64,000 nucleotides of DNA from contig JAQJZZ010000002.1 of NCBI GenBank assembly GCA_030077755.1, positions 992,001 through 1,056,000 on the forward strand. The letters run 5' to 3'. Numbering within the stretch: the first letter of the stretch is position 1; the number at the start of each line of letters is the position of its first letter. Below the pieces are notes generated by a model. The model was not told the origin of the DNA. It was given only the letters and a program-made list of their open reading frames with translations, and did no database searches. Made by a program: the position numbers and the translations under genes. The DNA comes from Filosporella fistucella (Eukaryota; Ascomycota; Leotiomycetes; Helotiales). Below, one piece after another: positions 10,524-22,811 of the stretch.

Positions 10524-12295
10524 ATGTCCAGACCAAATCTACATTTAGGAGAATCTTGGGTAGTTGAGGGGGATGACGGAAGCTCAGATTATTCCCCCAA
10601 GGATGATGATTATTCCCCTCGAGAGCGCAAAGTCACCCCGCCTCGGCGTTCAACTAGAGGAACGAACAAATCACCAGAGCCAGAGCTAGTGATGCCTTCC
10701 CTAGATATTGGTTCTATGGATGGATCTTGGGCAGATTCTAGCAGTAGAAATATGAAGTCGAAAGGAGCAGGTTCGGCGGAGAAGAATATGGACAATCGAA
10801 GGCGAAACACGCGTTTTGGAACAAGCAGTGGAAGTCCCGAGAAAAGAGTTAGGATAAAGACCTTTCCAAACCAGGCAATTCCAGCACACAAGCATTCTTC
10901 TAAACCTACCAAAAGCTCGAATGGTCTCCAAGATTTTGTAGAAGTTGCCCTGGAACACACAACAGCAATGTTATCTTGGTTATTCGAAGTGGTGACTGGC
11001 GCTCTTGGTATGCTAAAGAAGCCACTATCGTACATACTTGCGATATGGCTTCTGTTTGGTCTTTTTGTCATGGTACGAAATCTCGTCACGAATTCGGTGT
11101 ATGCATCGCTATCACCTATATGCCGGATACCTGGAGCTTCTCTCCTTAACATGCCTTTCTGTCCGATTCATCGAGTGGACAGTGTCATTGGAGCACCTCC
11201 TCATGTCGAATTTGAGGATTTAATGACCGTCCAAGCCAAGTTTGAGGAGGTGCTGGAAGAGAGCGCTGGTGGCGTCTCGCTGCCACTGGACATGAAACGA
11301 GGAGAAGCATCAATCCGTGATCTACGACAACTTGTTCGCTATAGTCAGCTGCATTCGAAGTAAGTAGCTGTTTGGCGATCTCACTGTTCACGCTTACTGA
11401 TGTTACATAGGAATGAGTTGGTTCTAGAATTTGATGGCTTTATTGAAACAGCTCGCATAGCCTCCTATGACCTTCAAAAGTTCAACAGTCACGTAGGTAG
11501 AGCTGTGGATAGTGTCATTTCAACGACTCGATGGACCACTAGAGTTCTTGATGGAATTCAAGAACGAGACGCTACCCGAGGTGCGGTCAATGCATTTATC
11601 AACGACAGATTGCTGGCCCCGTTTCAGCCCTCCAAATTCACAGAGAGTATTCTGCTAGATCAGTATATACAACATACTCGCATCGTGGAGGAAGAAATCA
11701 ACAAATTAATCAGCGAGGCTCAGGCGCTGTTAATGGTTTTAAATAACCTGGAGGACCGCTTGGAGGTTATTCATGGAATTGCAACTCGAGATGATCTCCA
11801 TACTAAGGCATTGAAAGAGGAGATTTTGTCAGAACTTTGGACAATGATTGGTGGGAATCGGGGTAAACTCAGCAAAATGGACAAGCAGTTGAACTTGCTG
11901 GATCAAGTCAGCATATACCGAAAGAATGCGTATGCCCATGTCTCGGGTACTATTATTCGCCTACAAGCAATGGGCGCCGGCTTGGAAGACTTGCGTGAAA
12001 GAGTCGGATCTCCAGAGTTAATGCGCGACCGAATTGATATTCCACTTTCAGTTCACAGTACGTCTAATTTTCCCTGCACTTGTCACCATATTCAGGGGCG
12101 AGCAACAGCCCGGAAGCTGCTCGCCAATGTGTTTTAACCTCCAAACTTTATACTAACAGTTATACAGTTGAGAATATACAGAAGGGGGTAGAGAGGCTAG
12201 AAGAGAGCAGACAAAATGCACGCAAATTAGAAGACGAACATATCCGGCGCACATTGGAACGTGGAAGAATGGAAGGAACTATGATCGATGGATGA
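10524..12295 (+). CDS. Conserved ascomycete membrane/coiled-coil protein
   Basis: Three exons: 10524-11359, 11411-12057, 12168-12295; 536 aa. Both splices are consensus (GTAAGT...ATAG; GTACGT...ACAG). The first 150 residues are polar and basic, with SPxR-type stretches (PPRRSTRGTNKSPEPE, GSPEKRVRIKTF), suggesting a nuclear or nucleoplasm-facing tail. One strong hydrophobic segment lies near 171-187 (YILAIWLLFGLFVMV), followed by the conserved-looking SPICRIPGASLL. After it comes a long helical region (about 220-520) with heptad-like spacing, ending in a charged helix. I do not recognise a named family. A basic tail, single TM and long coiled coil would fit a nuclear-envelope or ER protein, but that is inference. 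Confidence 0.82.
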
Positions 12296-13255
12296 TGTAG
12301 TAAACTAGGAGGTAAATGATCTCATTAAAATTATTTGGCGTTAAATGGTCTGTTGTGGTTTAGGTTGGTTTTGTGGCCACCTACTCAGAAGGAGCATTTT
12401 TCATAGTTTTAGTCATGATACCCTTGCACAAAGCATACTTCCTTGCCACGATCCTCAGGTTGGACCGATAGCCTGTTTAATCATAGTCTTTTCCTCAGTA
12501 CCGCTCAGATTTGCTCTTGCAATTACATATTGACTCGACTTGTCAGCTTTTAACTATTGCTCTCCCCTCGCCAACTGAGGTAAGTGCGAACGTAAACTGC
12601 GTCATTGCAATCAAAATGCTGAATAGATTCTCCAGCTCAACCATACCGGAACTAGCACCAATTTTCGAGCAGCGCATTGTCCAGTGTATTGATCATTTCT
12701 TTTCAATGACATGGATTCAAAAAGCACACACGGTGGCGACCAAACCTCCGACACTCTGCGACATGTCTTTACCCGCAAGATGTCTCGGGGGCCAGAGAAC
12801 TATTTCGACTTGAGTGGAATGGACCGCGCTGGAATCCCTCCGCCGTTGTATGATGTGCAGTGTGTGAAGGACCAAGGTGCAGGAGAGCTGTAGCAGGCCC
12901 GTGATAGGCCAGTGGTATTTCCAAGAAGTAAAAATCGGTTGAGGGAACTCGAGATTCATGGCATGCTCAACTAGCTACTATCGATCTCAGTAAAATCCTT
13001 CCAGAACCCACTCAGATATCCCGTCACACAACATGGGCCATCCCCAAGTTATAGTTGCCGAATATCAGAATTCCTATAGATCAAATGGCAATCTACAAAA
13101 ATGGAGAATTACACTTCGGCATTTTGCGATCGCGAACGATTCCGGACTACTTGATTCACCAGATTCCCCAGTAGAAAGAATACTATGCAAAAGCTTGTTC
13201 GAGGCCGCCTTGCTCTAGTGACAATAGCTCAAAAATCGGGGAATCCTCCAGAAGT
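12296..13255. other. Intergenic gap
   Basis: Short unrelated frames only. No promoter element or RNA gene recognised. Confidence 0.4.
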
Positions 13256-15172
13256 ATGGACTCGCCAATTGTTCGTACTGGGATCAAAAAGAACATCCTT
13301 GTGGTTCCCAGCTGGAATGGTAATGAAGTTGCGGCACGAATACAATTACCTCCAGCCATAGTTGAATGGCAAGATTTACATTCGGGGAATCGTGGCAGGT
13401 TGATCAAAGCCCAACATGCATCATTATATCTGGAAAATACCCACGTTTTCCTCAAAGAGCATCACCCAATCCTGAAAGCGGTCCATAAAGTTCCGCCAAG
13501 GGATAACATTCCACCAATCTGGTCAATCCCTCAGGTAGTTGAATCAATATATTCTACCGACTTCGAAAAGCCATTGTTCCCTGTCGACGATCATCCTCCA
13601 GCTGTTTCTCACAAGTTTGGCTCGATGCGACACACTCGGCTAACGTCCGAAACAGTATTACTGATGAATCATCTACTACACGGTAGATGGATCTGGATTA
13701 CCAAGTCTGGTTCTGAGGACTTCGATATCAATCTTACTCGAACAGAGGATCTTAGAGATGCGCAAACGATATGTTTCAGGACAGAAGAGAACTACCAACT
13801 TCTGAAATTTGTCCGTGGAATCAACTTAGACGACGTACTCAAGCGCTTCCCTGGCGATACTCCCCGCTTCTGCGGAAAGCTTCATTCATTTTGACATCAT
13901 CATCATTCCATGGGGGCAGGATCGAAAGATGCACTTTCAGTCCAATCACAGCACTTAGTTATATGAGTACACTCAGAATAATGGAGCGAAGGGGAACCAG
14001 CTTAGAAGAAGTATCCGTTTCAGCAATGGTCTTAGGTCACGGTCCATTTGCACGAGAATATTCCCCAAGGACAAAGTATAGTCTATCAACAACACCAAAA
14101 GCGAGCCCAGTCGAGAAAGAACCAAACTGCGGTAGTCACGACTTGGCTCGCCTTGTGAAGCTCAAAGCCTCTACAGCTAAAACCGGCCTTTTCGTAGGAA
14201 GGAGTTCCGCAACAGTGCCTCCAAGTTTACAATTTCAACGATGCCCAGGTTCTTGAATTGGAGAGGAAAGTCACAGGAGCCACCAACTACATCAGGCAGT
14301 AAAGGTCAACCCCTTCTGTCCAACGACGTTCAATCGTCGGTCGAAAAAGAAAGCAGCGATGAGTCTAATAATTCTTCCTCGAACACCTCTCCTCAAGAAC
14401 TTTTGCTCAAGGACCGCCCGTATCTGGATCGCAAAGTAAAATGCAGAGAAGCACCTGCTTTGTCTTTCCCAGGCTTGATAGATCTGCATTTGCCCCAAAT
14501 TATCAAAAGAGAAGACCCTCAATGTACTTTCGCTACTCCATGTGATCGATTCCCTCTATGCATGAGAATATTTTAACGATTCTGAACCTTATCATTGTGT
14601 AAAGGCTCTTTGTACAAGAAAATTGAGGACTGCACGCACCCCTATTCGAAGCAACGCTCAAGGTCAGAGAAAGGGAGTCCGATTACTACAGTGAACGATT
14701 GCGGAAAGAGATTTCGACTGCCACTGCGAAAATCCAAAATCTTCTTACTTTACCGCGATCCTGGATGGTGCAGCCGCTCTGGAAGACGGATGCAGAATAA
14801 TATTGGCAGAAAATGGACGAGAAGGCAAGGAGATTAAAGAACGAAGCAGCTGCTATCGCAGAGATCAGACACATGCTTGCATCATCGCTCAAGGATTCTA
14901 ATACTGCACGATCTCCCTCTGCTCCGGAGCCACTGGTTGATCAGCACAAGTACAGCTCTGCTTCAGTTCCTACTACTATAAGTGCTGAACGTTGCTGGCA
15001 ATTTGGTTTTTGCTGGTATGAACCGGTATACGCTGTGCAGGCAAGGGCTCCGCAGATGTTCGGCTGTCCTCCTGGCACGCCTGTCAACAAGATTCCTGAT
15101 CCTGAAGCTCGCGATCCCCAGGCTTTCTCGAGATGCCAGAGGGCCACAAAAAGAGGCAGATGGAGAGAGTGA
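13256..15172 (+). pseudogene. Eroded or heavily interrupted reading frame, unknown family
   Basis: One reading frame is open from 13256 to 13894 (212 codons, beginning MDSPIVRTGIKKNILVVPSW). It then keeps a protein-like character in the same phase despite repeated stops. Examples are QGQSIVYQQHQKRAQS, FNDAQVLELERKVTGA, YYSERLRKEISTATAKIQNL, then a lone TAA at 14798, and YWQKMDEKARRLKNEAAA running open to 15172. At least eight stops fall between 13892 and 14303. The later part is strongly helical and charged, suggesting a coiled coil. Either this is a pseudogene of a protein of about 630 aa, or an intron-rich gene that I failed to resolve. No family is recognised. Treat it as one unit, not as four or five small genes. 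Confidence 0.4.
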
Positions 15173-16209
15173 AGAACAGCCTGCACCTGGCGTAGGATGT
15201 AAATTTACTTCTCAGCCACTGGAGCGTCCTAACACCAGTCGTGGCAACTCGGCCATCAAACGTGTTGCTGGCTCGCAGAAGTCCAAGGCGTCAAGTACTG
15301 CTTCTCAACAGTAAACTTGCTAGAATCTGGTCGTATTTTCGAAAGCGTTATTTTGCCTAAAGAGTCGGATATCCCCTTGTTTCTCATGGTCGTGTTTATA
15401 GCCTCTATACTAATGTTGCACATATGTATGTATATAACTCCAAGCGTTCATATTTCTTTCATGGCGATTTAATCCTCGTTTCGAGGGGGGGAATTATTGT
15501 CGCTGATGTTGTATGCAACTTTATTCTGTTACCTCATGGGAAGTGTTTTTTCGTTGCATTGAAGAATAGGAGAACCGGTTCCCGTCGCATAGCATGGAAA
15601 TTCGAGAATAAGTTAATTTCTCCAACAGCCTGATTTTATGGCTGTTATTACGATGCTGTAGAGTCTCGGAAGGCAGTAGACATTACATTTGCTTATTAAA
15701 ATCCATTTGCAATCGGCTTACGATGTTTAACTTTGCATTTGGCTTGCAAATCATTTTGACTCAAGATTATCCTTAAGTGAATGGCTTTTAGAGCCGATTT
15801 GGAAGTGACTGCTGTAAACAATATTCATGCGAGCAATCCTCAAATAGCTCCGTCGACTTGGCTAGTTAGGGGTTCATATCAATAGTAAAATTACTACATT
15901 TTGTTTGAGGAAGTGAGTACCACTATAGCATCAGATATCTCGTATACACGAGAATATTAAATTTAGGGTTGAAAGAGGTCAAATCACTTTTCACTGATCA
16001 GGTGACGGCATTCTCAAGATGAACCGAAGTGATGTATTAGCCATGGCTAAGTCTTACTCCCTCCACTAGCTGTACAGTCAAGAGAATACAATCCCAACAA
16101 TCCCCTCCTCGAATCACTTTATACACCAAATTACAATATGGAGCTCGACCTTCCTATATCGACGCAAACCACACTTCCGCTCCAATTTGTGAACAGTATA
16201 GTCAATCTT
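15173..16209. other. Intergenic gap
   Basis: AT-richer than the genic sequence around it. No frame above 70 codons has a believable product and I see no RNA gene. Confidence 0.4.
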
Positions 16210-16443
16210 CTACCGAAAAGAATCGATCACCTTAGGAACGAGAGAAAGGGCGTTTTTCCTAGGAACGGTAGTGGAATTGGTGATCCTATGATGACCAAGA
16301 TGTATCCTATGATCAGGAAGTATCCTATAGCACACTTCCTCGCTGTTGTGTATCGGGATTCGAGGGAGAGGAGAGGCACTGGCTATGTCGAAGAGCCAGG
16401 GGAGAGCGCCGATCACGACGAGAAAGATGGTTTTGAGTAACAT
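16210..16443 (-). CDS. Small secreted protein candidate
   Basis: 77 aa from an ATG at 16443. The N-terminus is a good signal peptide: MLLK, then a hydrophobic core (TIFLVVIGALPWLF) and a small-residue cleavage region near ASASPLP. The mature part is about 52 residues, with one cysteine and no known domain. A TATA box lies about 95 nt upstream. A similar-sized frame on the opposite strand (16138-16440) has no such features and is probably a shadow. The 3' end could extend through an intron, since a GTAGAA donor-like site sits at the stop. Size and secretion fit an effector-like or other secreted peptide, but expression is unproven. Confidence 0.45.
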   Translation of the reverse strand: MLLKTIFLVVIGALPWLFDIASASPLPRIPIHNSEEVCYRILPDHRIHLGHHRITNSTTVPRKNALSLVPKVIDSFR

Positions 16444-16535
16444 TTTGAATATGTGTGCGAATGATTGAGTAGGATCCGAATTTCGAGGACTTTTGTAGGG
16501 AGAGTTGGGATATTTTTGAGGGGGAAATACTTGTC

Positions 16536-16543
16536 CTTATATA
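16536..16543 (-). promoter_or_regulatory. TATA box
   Basis: On the minus strand this reads TATATAAG, 93-100 nt upstream of the ATG at 16443, a normal core-promoter distance for a fungal gene with a short leader. Confidence 0.45.
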
Positions 16544-17251
16544 CTATTTTGAGTTCGGGGTTTATTTTAGGTTAGCTCACCTCAGTGTAATAAAAAGCCG
16601 TCGGTTAATGAAAATACATCAGAGGTATGCTAAAAAAAAATCTGTCACGCTCTCCAAAAAAGCAAACCGTTCCTGGAACTAGCCTCAGGAAGTCCCAGTC
16701 TTGGTGTCATATCTCAGGCTCAAGCACACGCTAGAACTTATAAATCACCAAATAGATGTATTAAAGTAATCCATTAAATATCCTAAATCAGTGGTCCATA
16801 TTTCACTTGACGGAGCTTGTTCCGAGACGCACTAGCAATATAAGAGATTGACTTGACGTCGACTACTTAAATATCATGAAGGCTTTCCTTCATGAAACCT
16901 GATATATACCTAACGATCTGTGGATATGAGGGAAGAAAATTCATAAAGGCAGGTCAGAAATATCTAGAGAAATTGTGAGATATACACTTGGATGAGGTCA
17001 TATTTTGTCACTTCCGTCGAACAGAATGATGATGCTTAAAATCGGAAATAGAAAAATTGTGAAACGGAAGAAAACTCGTCAAGCCCATGCCGTTCTATGT
17101 TTCATTTTACCATTACCTATGATACAGTTATCCCTTGTGATTCCCAATTCTATGTGTACAGTTGCTGCTGGAATACAATAATTTGTGGTTGTCGCCATTT
17201 GAAAATCCTCCCACTGTCATGTTTCGGTACCTCGCCACCACTTCGTCTTAT
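16544..17251. other. Intergenic gap
   Basis: AT-rich spacer between the small secreted-protein candidate and the 3' end of the Pal1 gene. Nothing further recognised. Confidence 0.4.
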
Positions 17252-18623
17252 TTAAGTCTCAGACGCAGTCTTCTTGTTCATGCGCAGACTTCCAAATCGT
17301 TTTTTCAATCCCTCGCCGACTCGACGTCCTGTGCTACTTCTTCTTTGCATGTCATTCTCGTAAGTGGGAACTCTCAATGATGAGCCTGTTTGTCTGCCAT
17401 TACCCCTCATATCGATATTATTTCCACTCGCGCTTCGCTGTCGGGTCGTAGGTTGCATTTCGTACGAATTATCTCCTGCAGATGCTACCCGTCGGTGGCC
17501 GCTCTGCTCGTGCTCTTTCAAAGCTTTCTCGATCGAGTACGAAGGCTCGCCTTTACCTTTAAGATCGCCTGGGAGGTATTTCTATTTTGATCAGCATACG
17601 TCACGGACAAGAACATAATTATACATACAACTCCTTCCCAACGCTTATAAGCTCCACCGGGAGCGTCTGGCTCCCTCATCAAGTCAGCACCCTCTTCGTA
17701 TCGCATTGGTTTTCCATCCATGCCAGCCATTCCAGGCGGAATTACAGCTGTCCCTTGCAAAGGCACATGCTTGTTGAGGGAATCCTTTATATATTCACGA
17801 GGTGTCGCACGTATAGCTTCATTATTAGTTCCTCTCACGGCTTCAACAGGTGAGCTCTTATAATTGGTATTTCTCGCAAGGAGAGTTGCATCATATGGGC
17901 CCTCGTGATGATATGGGCCACCCAGCATCGACTTGTCAAGAGTGTCAATCGAATCGGCACCTGGAATGTGCTTCTTCCTCGTGTGGGGCGAACGATAAGC
18001 TGTCTTTGTCTCCTTACGCAACTGGTCGAGAGGTCGATGAGACATGTCGCCGGGGTATCTTTCACCTAATGAGCCTGGCAAGATCAGAATTGATTCCTAA
18101 AGCTTGACTTGGCAATTCAAGTTCCATCTCGATTGGGCCTTTGAGAAATCAAAACTTACTGCCTCTTCTCCGGCCCTTTCCGTTGCCAAAAGGTTCGTCT
18201 AAGCTCTTTCCGTTTGATCCGGAGCTTGAATATTCGCCAAATACCGCTTGTCGATGGGACGAAGAATATGGATTATTCGACGAGAACGAAGACTTTGTAG
18301 GACTTGCAGAAGTTGGTGGGGTGGGATATACGGAAATTGATGGAGCTTTTGAGCTTGTTGCGGCTGGATCTTTTGATGTAGATGGCTTTCTGGCGACTGT
18401 GCTTGCAAAATGGGTTCCTGGACCAGTTTCTTGGCTTGGCTCCGGTGCATTTAAAGGGTCAAGCAGGTATTTAGTAGCCTGGATAAATGTGAGCAAGAGA
18501 TGATGAAGACGTCAATTTTGGGAGGTTGGATGTTGATCTCGCGGATAACAAGCTGGCATCCCAGTAACATCGCATCCCGTGCCAGGGAAAACATACCCAT
18601 TGCTTGTCTTCAGAAGACTCCAT
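17252..18623 (-). CDS. Pal1-family cell morphology protein
   Basis: Four exons: 18623-18597 (nine codons, MESSEDKQW), 18478-18160, 18074-17629 and 17581-17252; 373 aa. The model is supported by family motifs across the joints: ATKYLLDPLNAPEP after intron 1, RRRGSSLGERYPGDMSHRPL across intron 2, and KRWEGVKYLPGDLKGKGEP across intron 3. The central block RSPHTRKKHIPGADSIDTLD, HHEGPYDATLLARN and SPVEAVRGTNNEAIRATP is typical of Pal1. In fission yeast Pal1 localises to sites of active growth and keeps cell shape; the family also links to endocytic coats. Regions outside the core are Ser/Pro/Thr-rich and probably disordered. Confidence 0.93.
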
Positions 18624-19371
18624 TTTATTAGTGAATAGTAGTGTGACGGTTTTGAGAAAGGGTCATTATCTGTATGAAACAGATACGGAGGGAAACTGGA
18701 CTAAAGGCAGAATAAACAGAACAGGTTGTGAATGTGAGTGAGAGCGTGCGTTGTATGAAGTCAAAAGAACTCGGGGACCCGGAACAGTTGTATTTCTCTG
18801 TTATCGGTCGGTACCTACATGTCGATTGCTGATGATTTGCTGTCGTACGCAATTGCAGCAAGGATTGTCCCTCAGCAGTTCTTGGGCGTGGGCGTGCAAC
18901 GAACGTTGGTTCAGGGGTCTGAATTAGAGCGGTGCAGATACGTCACTCGCTGGGCCACAACCGCAGGCTTCCTTGTGAATCAGATGAAAGCGGAAAGGGC
19001 GGAGCATAAAAGCGGTGCGTCCGATATATTCGAACAGTCGAGCCAGCAAAACTCCACTCATTCTACTCCACCTGTTAAGCATCAAGAAAATAACCATACA
19101 GACTGCGGCATACAACAAATAAACATCTGAATTTGTCTCTACATACGACCCACCGCTGACGCTGAAGTTAAGATGAACTGTCGTGGAAGAAATGGCTGAG
19201 GAACTTTATCTTTAGGGCAGAAGCAAAAATAGACGCGAGTCCTAGCGCTATCGGGTCGAGATCGGGACGATGCTTTACCTGGAATGCCCAACAACGTGAT
19301 GTGTATCAAAAATCATAGCTCCGGGATGAATTTTGAATCAAGGCCAGCAATCGTCCGAGAGCATTGATGCA
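18624..19371. other. Divergent promoter region, Pal1/Usb1
   Basis: Lies between two genes transcribed away from each other, so it should hold both promoters. No distinct element was recognised. A frame on the plus strand (18819-19130) has no family features. Confidence 0.4.
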
Positions 19372-20437
19372 ATGGCCCTCGTCGATTATGCTTCATCTGA
19401 TGAAGATGTAGAAGCTTCACAAACTTTGATTGACACTCCAGCTTCATCACTGAAGAGAAAACGCGACGAAGACCTCCCTCCTCTCCCTTCAAAATTCCAC
19501 GACCTTTACGCGTCCACGACAAGAGTGAGTACGCAGGATGACCCTAGCTTGCATGGAGGAAGAAAGAGGGTGATACCCCATATCGAAGGGAATTGGCCCA
19601 CCCATCTCTATATCGAGTGTGAGTCGCATGTGAATACTTGCTTCTTTAGAGGAGCTTGACTGACCGATCAAGGGTATCCTTTGCGCTCAGAACACGACTC
19701 TCTCGCATATTTTCTGTCAAAATTATCACAGGCTATCAAATCTCACAGTCCTACCTTTAAAATCTGCCCCTTTCTGATCAGTGAACTCGGAGCCCCTCTA
19801 CCACTTCACGTGAGTCTCTCACGTCCCATTGGATTCTCTACAGAGCAAAAGGATGATTTTGGCGCTTCCCTTGAACGAGCTATCAAAGCTTCATCGATTC
19901 GACCGTGAGTCTCCACGTCAAACAATCTGCCAATCACGTGACTGATGTACCAGCTTCAATATCTCTTTCAAAAGTCTTGATTGGGTCGCCAATTTCGAAA
20001 ATAGTCGATGGTTCCTTGTGTTACGGCTCCAGATCCCAGACGGAAATGGTTTGAATAAACTTCTCCACGTCAGCAATAAAGTGGTCCAGGAGTACGGCCA
20101 ACCACCGCTTTACGCCAAGTCTTCCAAGGCAGTGGTGGATAACAAAACCGAGAATTCGAGGCCGACACGAGGCGAGAGAAAGCAAGCACTCCCAAATAAT
20201 AGCTGGGATGATCTCCAAGATCTCTCTGATGCGTTTCATTTCAGCATCGCTTGGACGTTGGAAGCTCCAAGTCGAGACATCCAAGAATTGACAGATTCGA
20301 TCATGAAAAGTCATTTCGAAGATGTTGAAGATATTCGAATCAACGTCGAAGAGATAAAGTCGAAAGTAGGAAACGCCGTCACAAGCATTCCTCTGCCAAA
20401 AAATGTAATGGTAGGCAAGAGTTTGTTTGGCGTTTAG
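19372..20437 (+). CDS. USB1: U6 snRNA 3'-end phosphodiesterase Usb1
   Basis: Exons 19372-19618, 19673-19904 and 19954-20437; 320 aa. The start [14 protein letters not shown] is the usual Usb1 N-terminus. The family is a 2H phosphodiesterase and both catalytic tetrapeptides are present: LHVSLSRP (His128, Ser130) and FHFSIAW (His255, Ser257). Usb1 trims the oligo(U) tail of U6 snRNA and leaves a terminal phosphate that stabilises it for spliceosome assembly in the nucleus. The region between the two HxS motifs carries a polar insert of about 30 residues (around 215-245). Convergent with the Zn2Cys6 gene, the two stops being 168 bp apart. Confidence 0.93.
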
Positions 20438-20604
20438 ATCAAAATCTTGAAGAGCCTCTTATGCAGTCGCAGACTTTGTATTCTCGCTGATTGGCAAGTG
20501 AGCAATACATTAACATATGTTAAATTCCAACAGCGACTATTAAATTCTCTCTATCTGGAAGCTGGAGAGCAGTACTCATCTACAAAATTTCACGCAATAG
20601 CTGG

Positions 20605-22207
20605 TCACGATAGTGCCATAACCAGTAAGGAGCCAAGCTCATCTGAACCCTGCGACCAATTCGACAAATCCTTAACTATATCACCATCTAGGTCTGACAC
20701 ATTCGAGTCTTTTGTTCTCCTCAAATCGCCGCAAGTTAACATATCTCTTCTCTTCTTTCTCGTGAGATATGTCTTGTATTCTGTCTCCCATTGTTCGAGG
20801 TTCGAGGCCTCCCACATTGCCTTGCTACAAGGGAGTGGGATCTTGTCAAGCTCATGGCACATTGTCGCAACGGCTGGGCCAACACTTGTGTCGATGATTC
20901 TATCCATAAGATGTAGTACGATTAAGACTCTAAGACAATATCAGCTGAGATTGTTATTATCCCGTCAGACTGTCACACCTCCTCTTGCTTTCCTGTAGCA
21001 ACCACTCATCCCAAGTGGGGAAGTTCCCTCTGCTCTCACTTGTACTTAGATGCCCTCCCTTCTGCACTGCAGTCGCGACTTCCTACTTCCAATCAGCTTT
21101 ATCTACAATAAGACATTCACAACTTACTCCCATCGACAATCGTGCCATGACCCTCGGTAATGTACAACTCATCTTATCTCTCGCCATCAAGATCACGTAT
21201 ATTGTCAGAGCTTGGAGAGCATGTAACAAGTTCATCTCGTCGTATGATTGGAACTGACTTTATTTAGATAAATCTTTGCGTGCATTCTCCGTAAAGCATG
21301 GACATACCTCGACGTGCAATCGTTGAATTTCCAACATCATAGATTTCAAAACTAACGTTGAAATAGTTGGACTTTGGTGTGCGCAGATTGATACCAGGTT
21401 CTCGGCATTTTCTAAAGTCTCAGGTAATGTATTAAGTTTCCCTAGTACGCATCGACTATCCTTCTTGACCACAGTGCAATGAATAAATGGCGGTAGCACC
21501 GCCTTTTCGAATGTCACTACATACGTCTCGATCTTTGACCATATTACATTTCCACGAAGCATATCGGACACCTTTGCTGCAGGGAGCCGCTCCAGTATAT
21601 TTGGGAGATTATTCGGCACATTCTTCAATACTTCCCAAGAAGCAAGTGCCAGTTTGGAACTCGTCTTCATGGCATTTGATACCTCAGGTAGAAACTCAGA
21701 GTCATCGTTCGCGTTGGCTTGTAAGACTTCAGTTGGCGGCCCATCAAAAGATGCGATATCCTTCTGTGCGAAGATATTGCTGCCAGCAAACCAGTTTGTA
21801 TTTTCATGGCGTTGCAACAAGTCATCCTCCGGTCTAAGGACTGCCTCCATATCCAAAAGACCAGCCGTACTTCCATCACGCTCGTCATTATTCCAGTCCA
21901 TCGCGTGTGGCACAAACAGCTCGGCCACACGAGTCTCTGTCGGCATCTGGAACTCCAGCTCGGAAATCCGCTCACTACCTCCTAGGCTGTCACTCGCCAT
22001 TGAAGAGACGGGGTTCGTGCCTATCAACCACGAATGAAACATGCCTTCACTTTCGCTACCCGCACCAGGTGCACTTGAGCGTTGTCGATGCTCATATTTA
22101 CAAGCGATTTTCCTCTTTGCGCAACGCGAACAAGTTGGGAGGTCGAGACTGCATCGTGTTTTCGAGAGGCGGCATTGAACGCAGGATTTCTTTCTTGTAG
22201 ACTCCAT
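20605..22207 (-). CDS. Zn2Cys6 transcription factor
   Basis: Four exons: 22207-21308, 21253-21128, 21082-20979 and 20929-20605; 484 aa. Residues 9-36 hold a binuclear zinc cluster with Cys9, 12, 19, 26, 29 and 36 (C-x2-C-x6-C-x6-C-x2-C-x6-C), followed by a basic linker. The splices are backed by motifs typical of this regulator class: RLHVEFQSYDEMNLLHALQ, then LTIYVILMAR, TWDEWLLQESKRR, and LPCSKAMWEASNLEQWETEY near the C-terminus. Such proteins activate small metabolic regulons. It is divergent from a Gal80-like oxidoreductase gene with 604 bp between start codons, which makes that gene its most obvious target or partner. Confidence 0.88.
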
Positions 22208-22811
22208 TTCTTTGGTATCTTCTCGTTGCAGGCAAGTTTCAGCTAAATCTCAAATATTTTCTCAAGCCTAGAGGAATATCACCTAAAGGCATCCCACAGG
22301 TTCTGCTCATCTAATGTAGTTCTGATGTCGAAGTACCTAAGTACCATCTGACAAATCCATCGGGATTGCCCCGCTTTTTTACTTTTCGAGATTAGTGTGC
22401 TGCTGTCATCCCTTTTCATTCGCTTATTGTTCCGAGCTGGGCTGGAAGTCCGAGGGGCAGGGGGATTGTACTGTGTTATGTATGGACTTTGAATAGTTCT
22501 GGCGCGGATATGGATGTCAAACTGGAACTCCATGATCTCTAGATGTCATTTCATGGAGTTCACCTACGGAGCTTCACTGAGATATGGAACTCCGTGCTGG
22601 TAAGCACTATGGGAGAGTACATTTCGGACAATGCTTGAGAGTAAGGAGAGGGATTTGAGGGTCTGAGAAGAGATAAATATCGCTGTTATCCACTCTCACG
22701 GGCTTCTCTCTTGCATCTTAACTCTCAATTCCAAATCACATCCTCTCATCACAACTCAAATCACCCATTCACCCATTTCAACACCTCAAATATAATTCCA
22801 ACTCCAAGACC
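22208..22811. promoter_or_regulatory. Divergent promoter, Zn2Cys6 factor / Gal80-like gene
   Basis: 604 bp between the two start codons. The plus-strand side is pyrimidine-rich before 22812 (repeated CTCTC and TCACC tracts), as in many fungal leaders. The centre carries the GGAACTCC repeat cluster listed separately. Confidence 0.6.
22524..22596. repeat. Inverted GGAACTCC motif cluster
   Basis: GAACTCCATGA at 22525-22535 is matched by its exact reverse complement TCATGGAGTTC at 22551-22561 (15-bp spacer). A third copy, GGAACTCCGTG, begins at 22586 and pairs with CGGAGCTT at 22567-22574, giving CGG-N22-CCG. Palindromic or CGG/CCG-flanked sites are the usual targets of Zn2Cys6 dimers. Confidence 0.55.

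Noticed and set aside
10610..11152. 180-codon minus-strand frame opposite exon 1 of the gene at 10524
   Set aside because: Composition mirrors the Ser/Arg-rich sense protein and no start context or domain supports it.
16138..16440. 100-codon plus-strand frame overlapping the secreted-peptide gene
   Set aside because: No signal peptide, domain or promoter; the opposite strand has all three signals.
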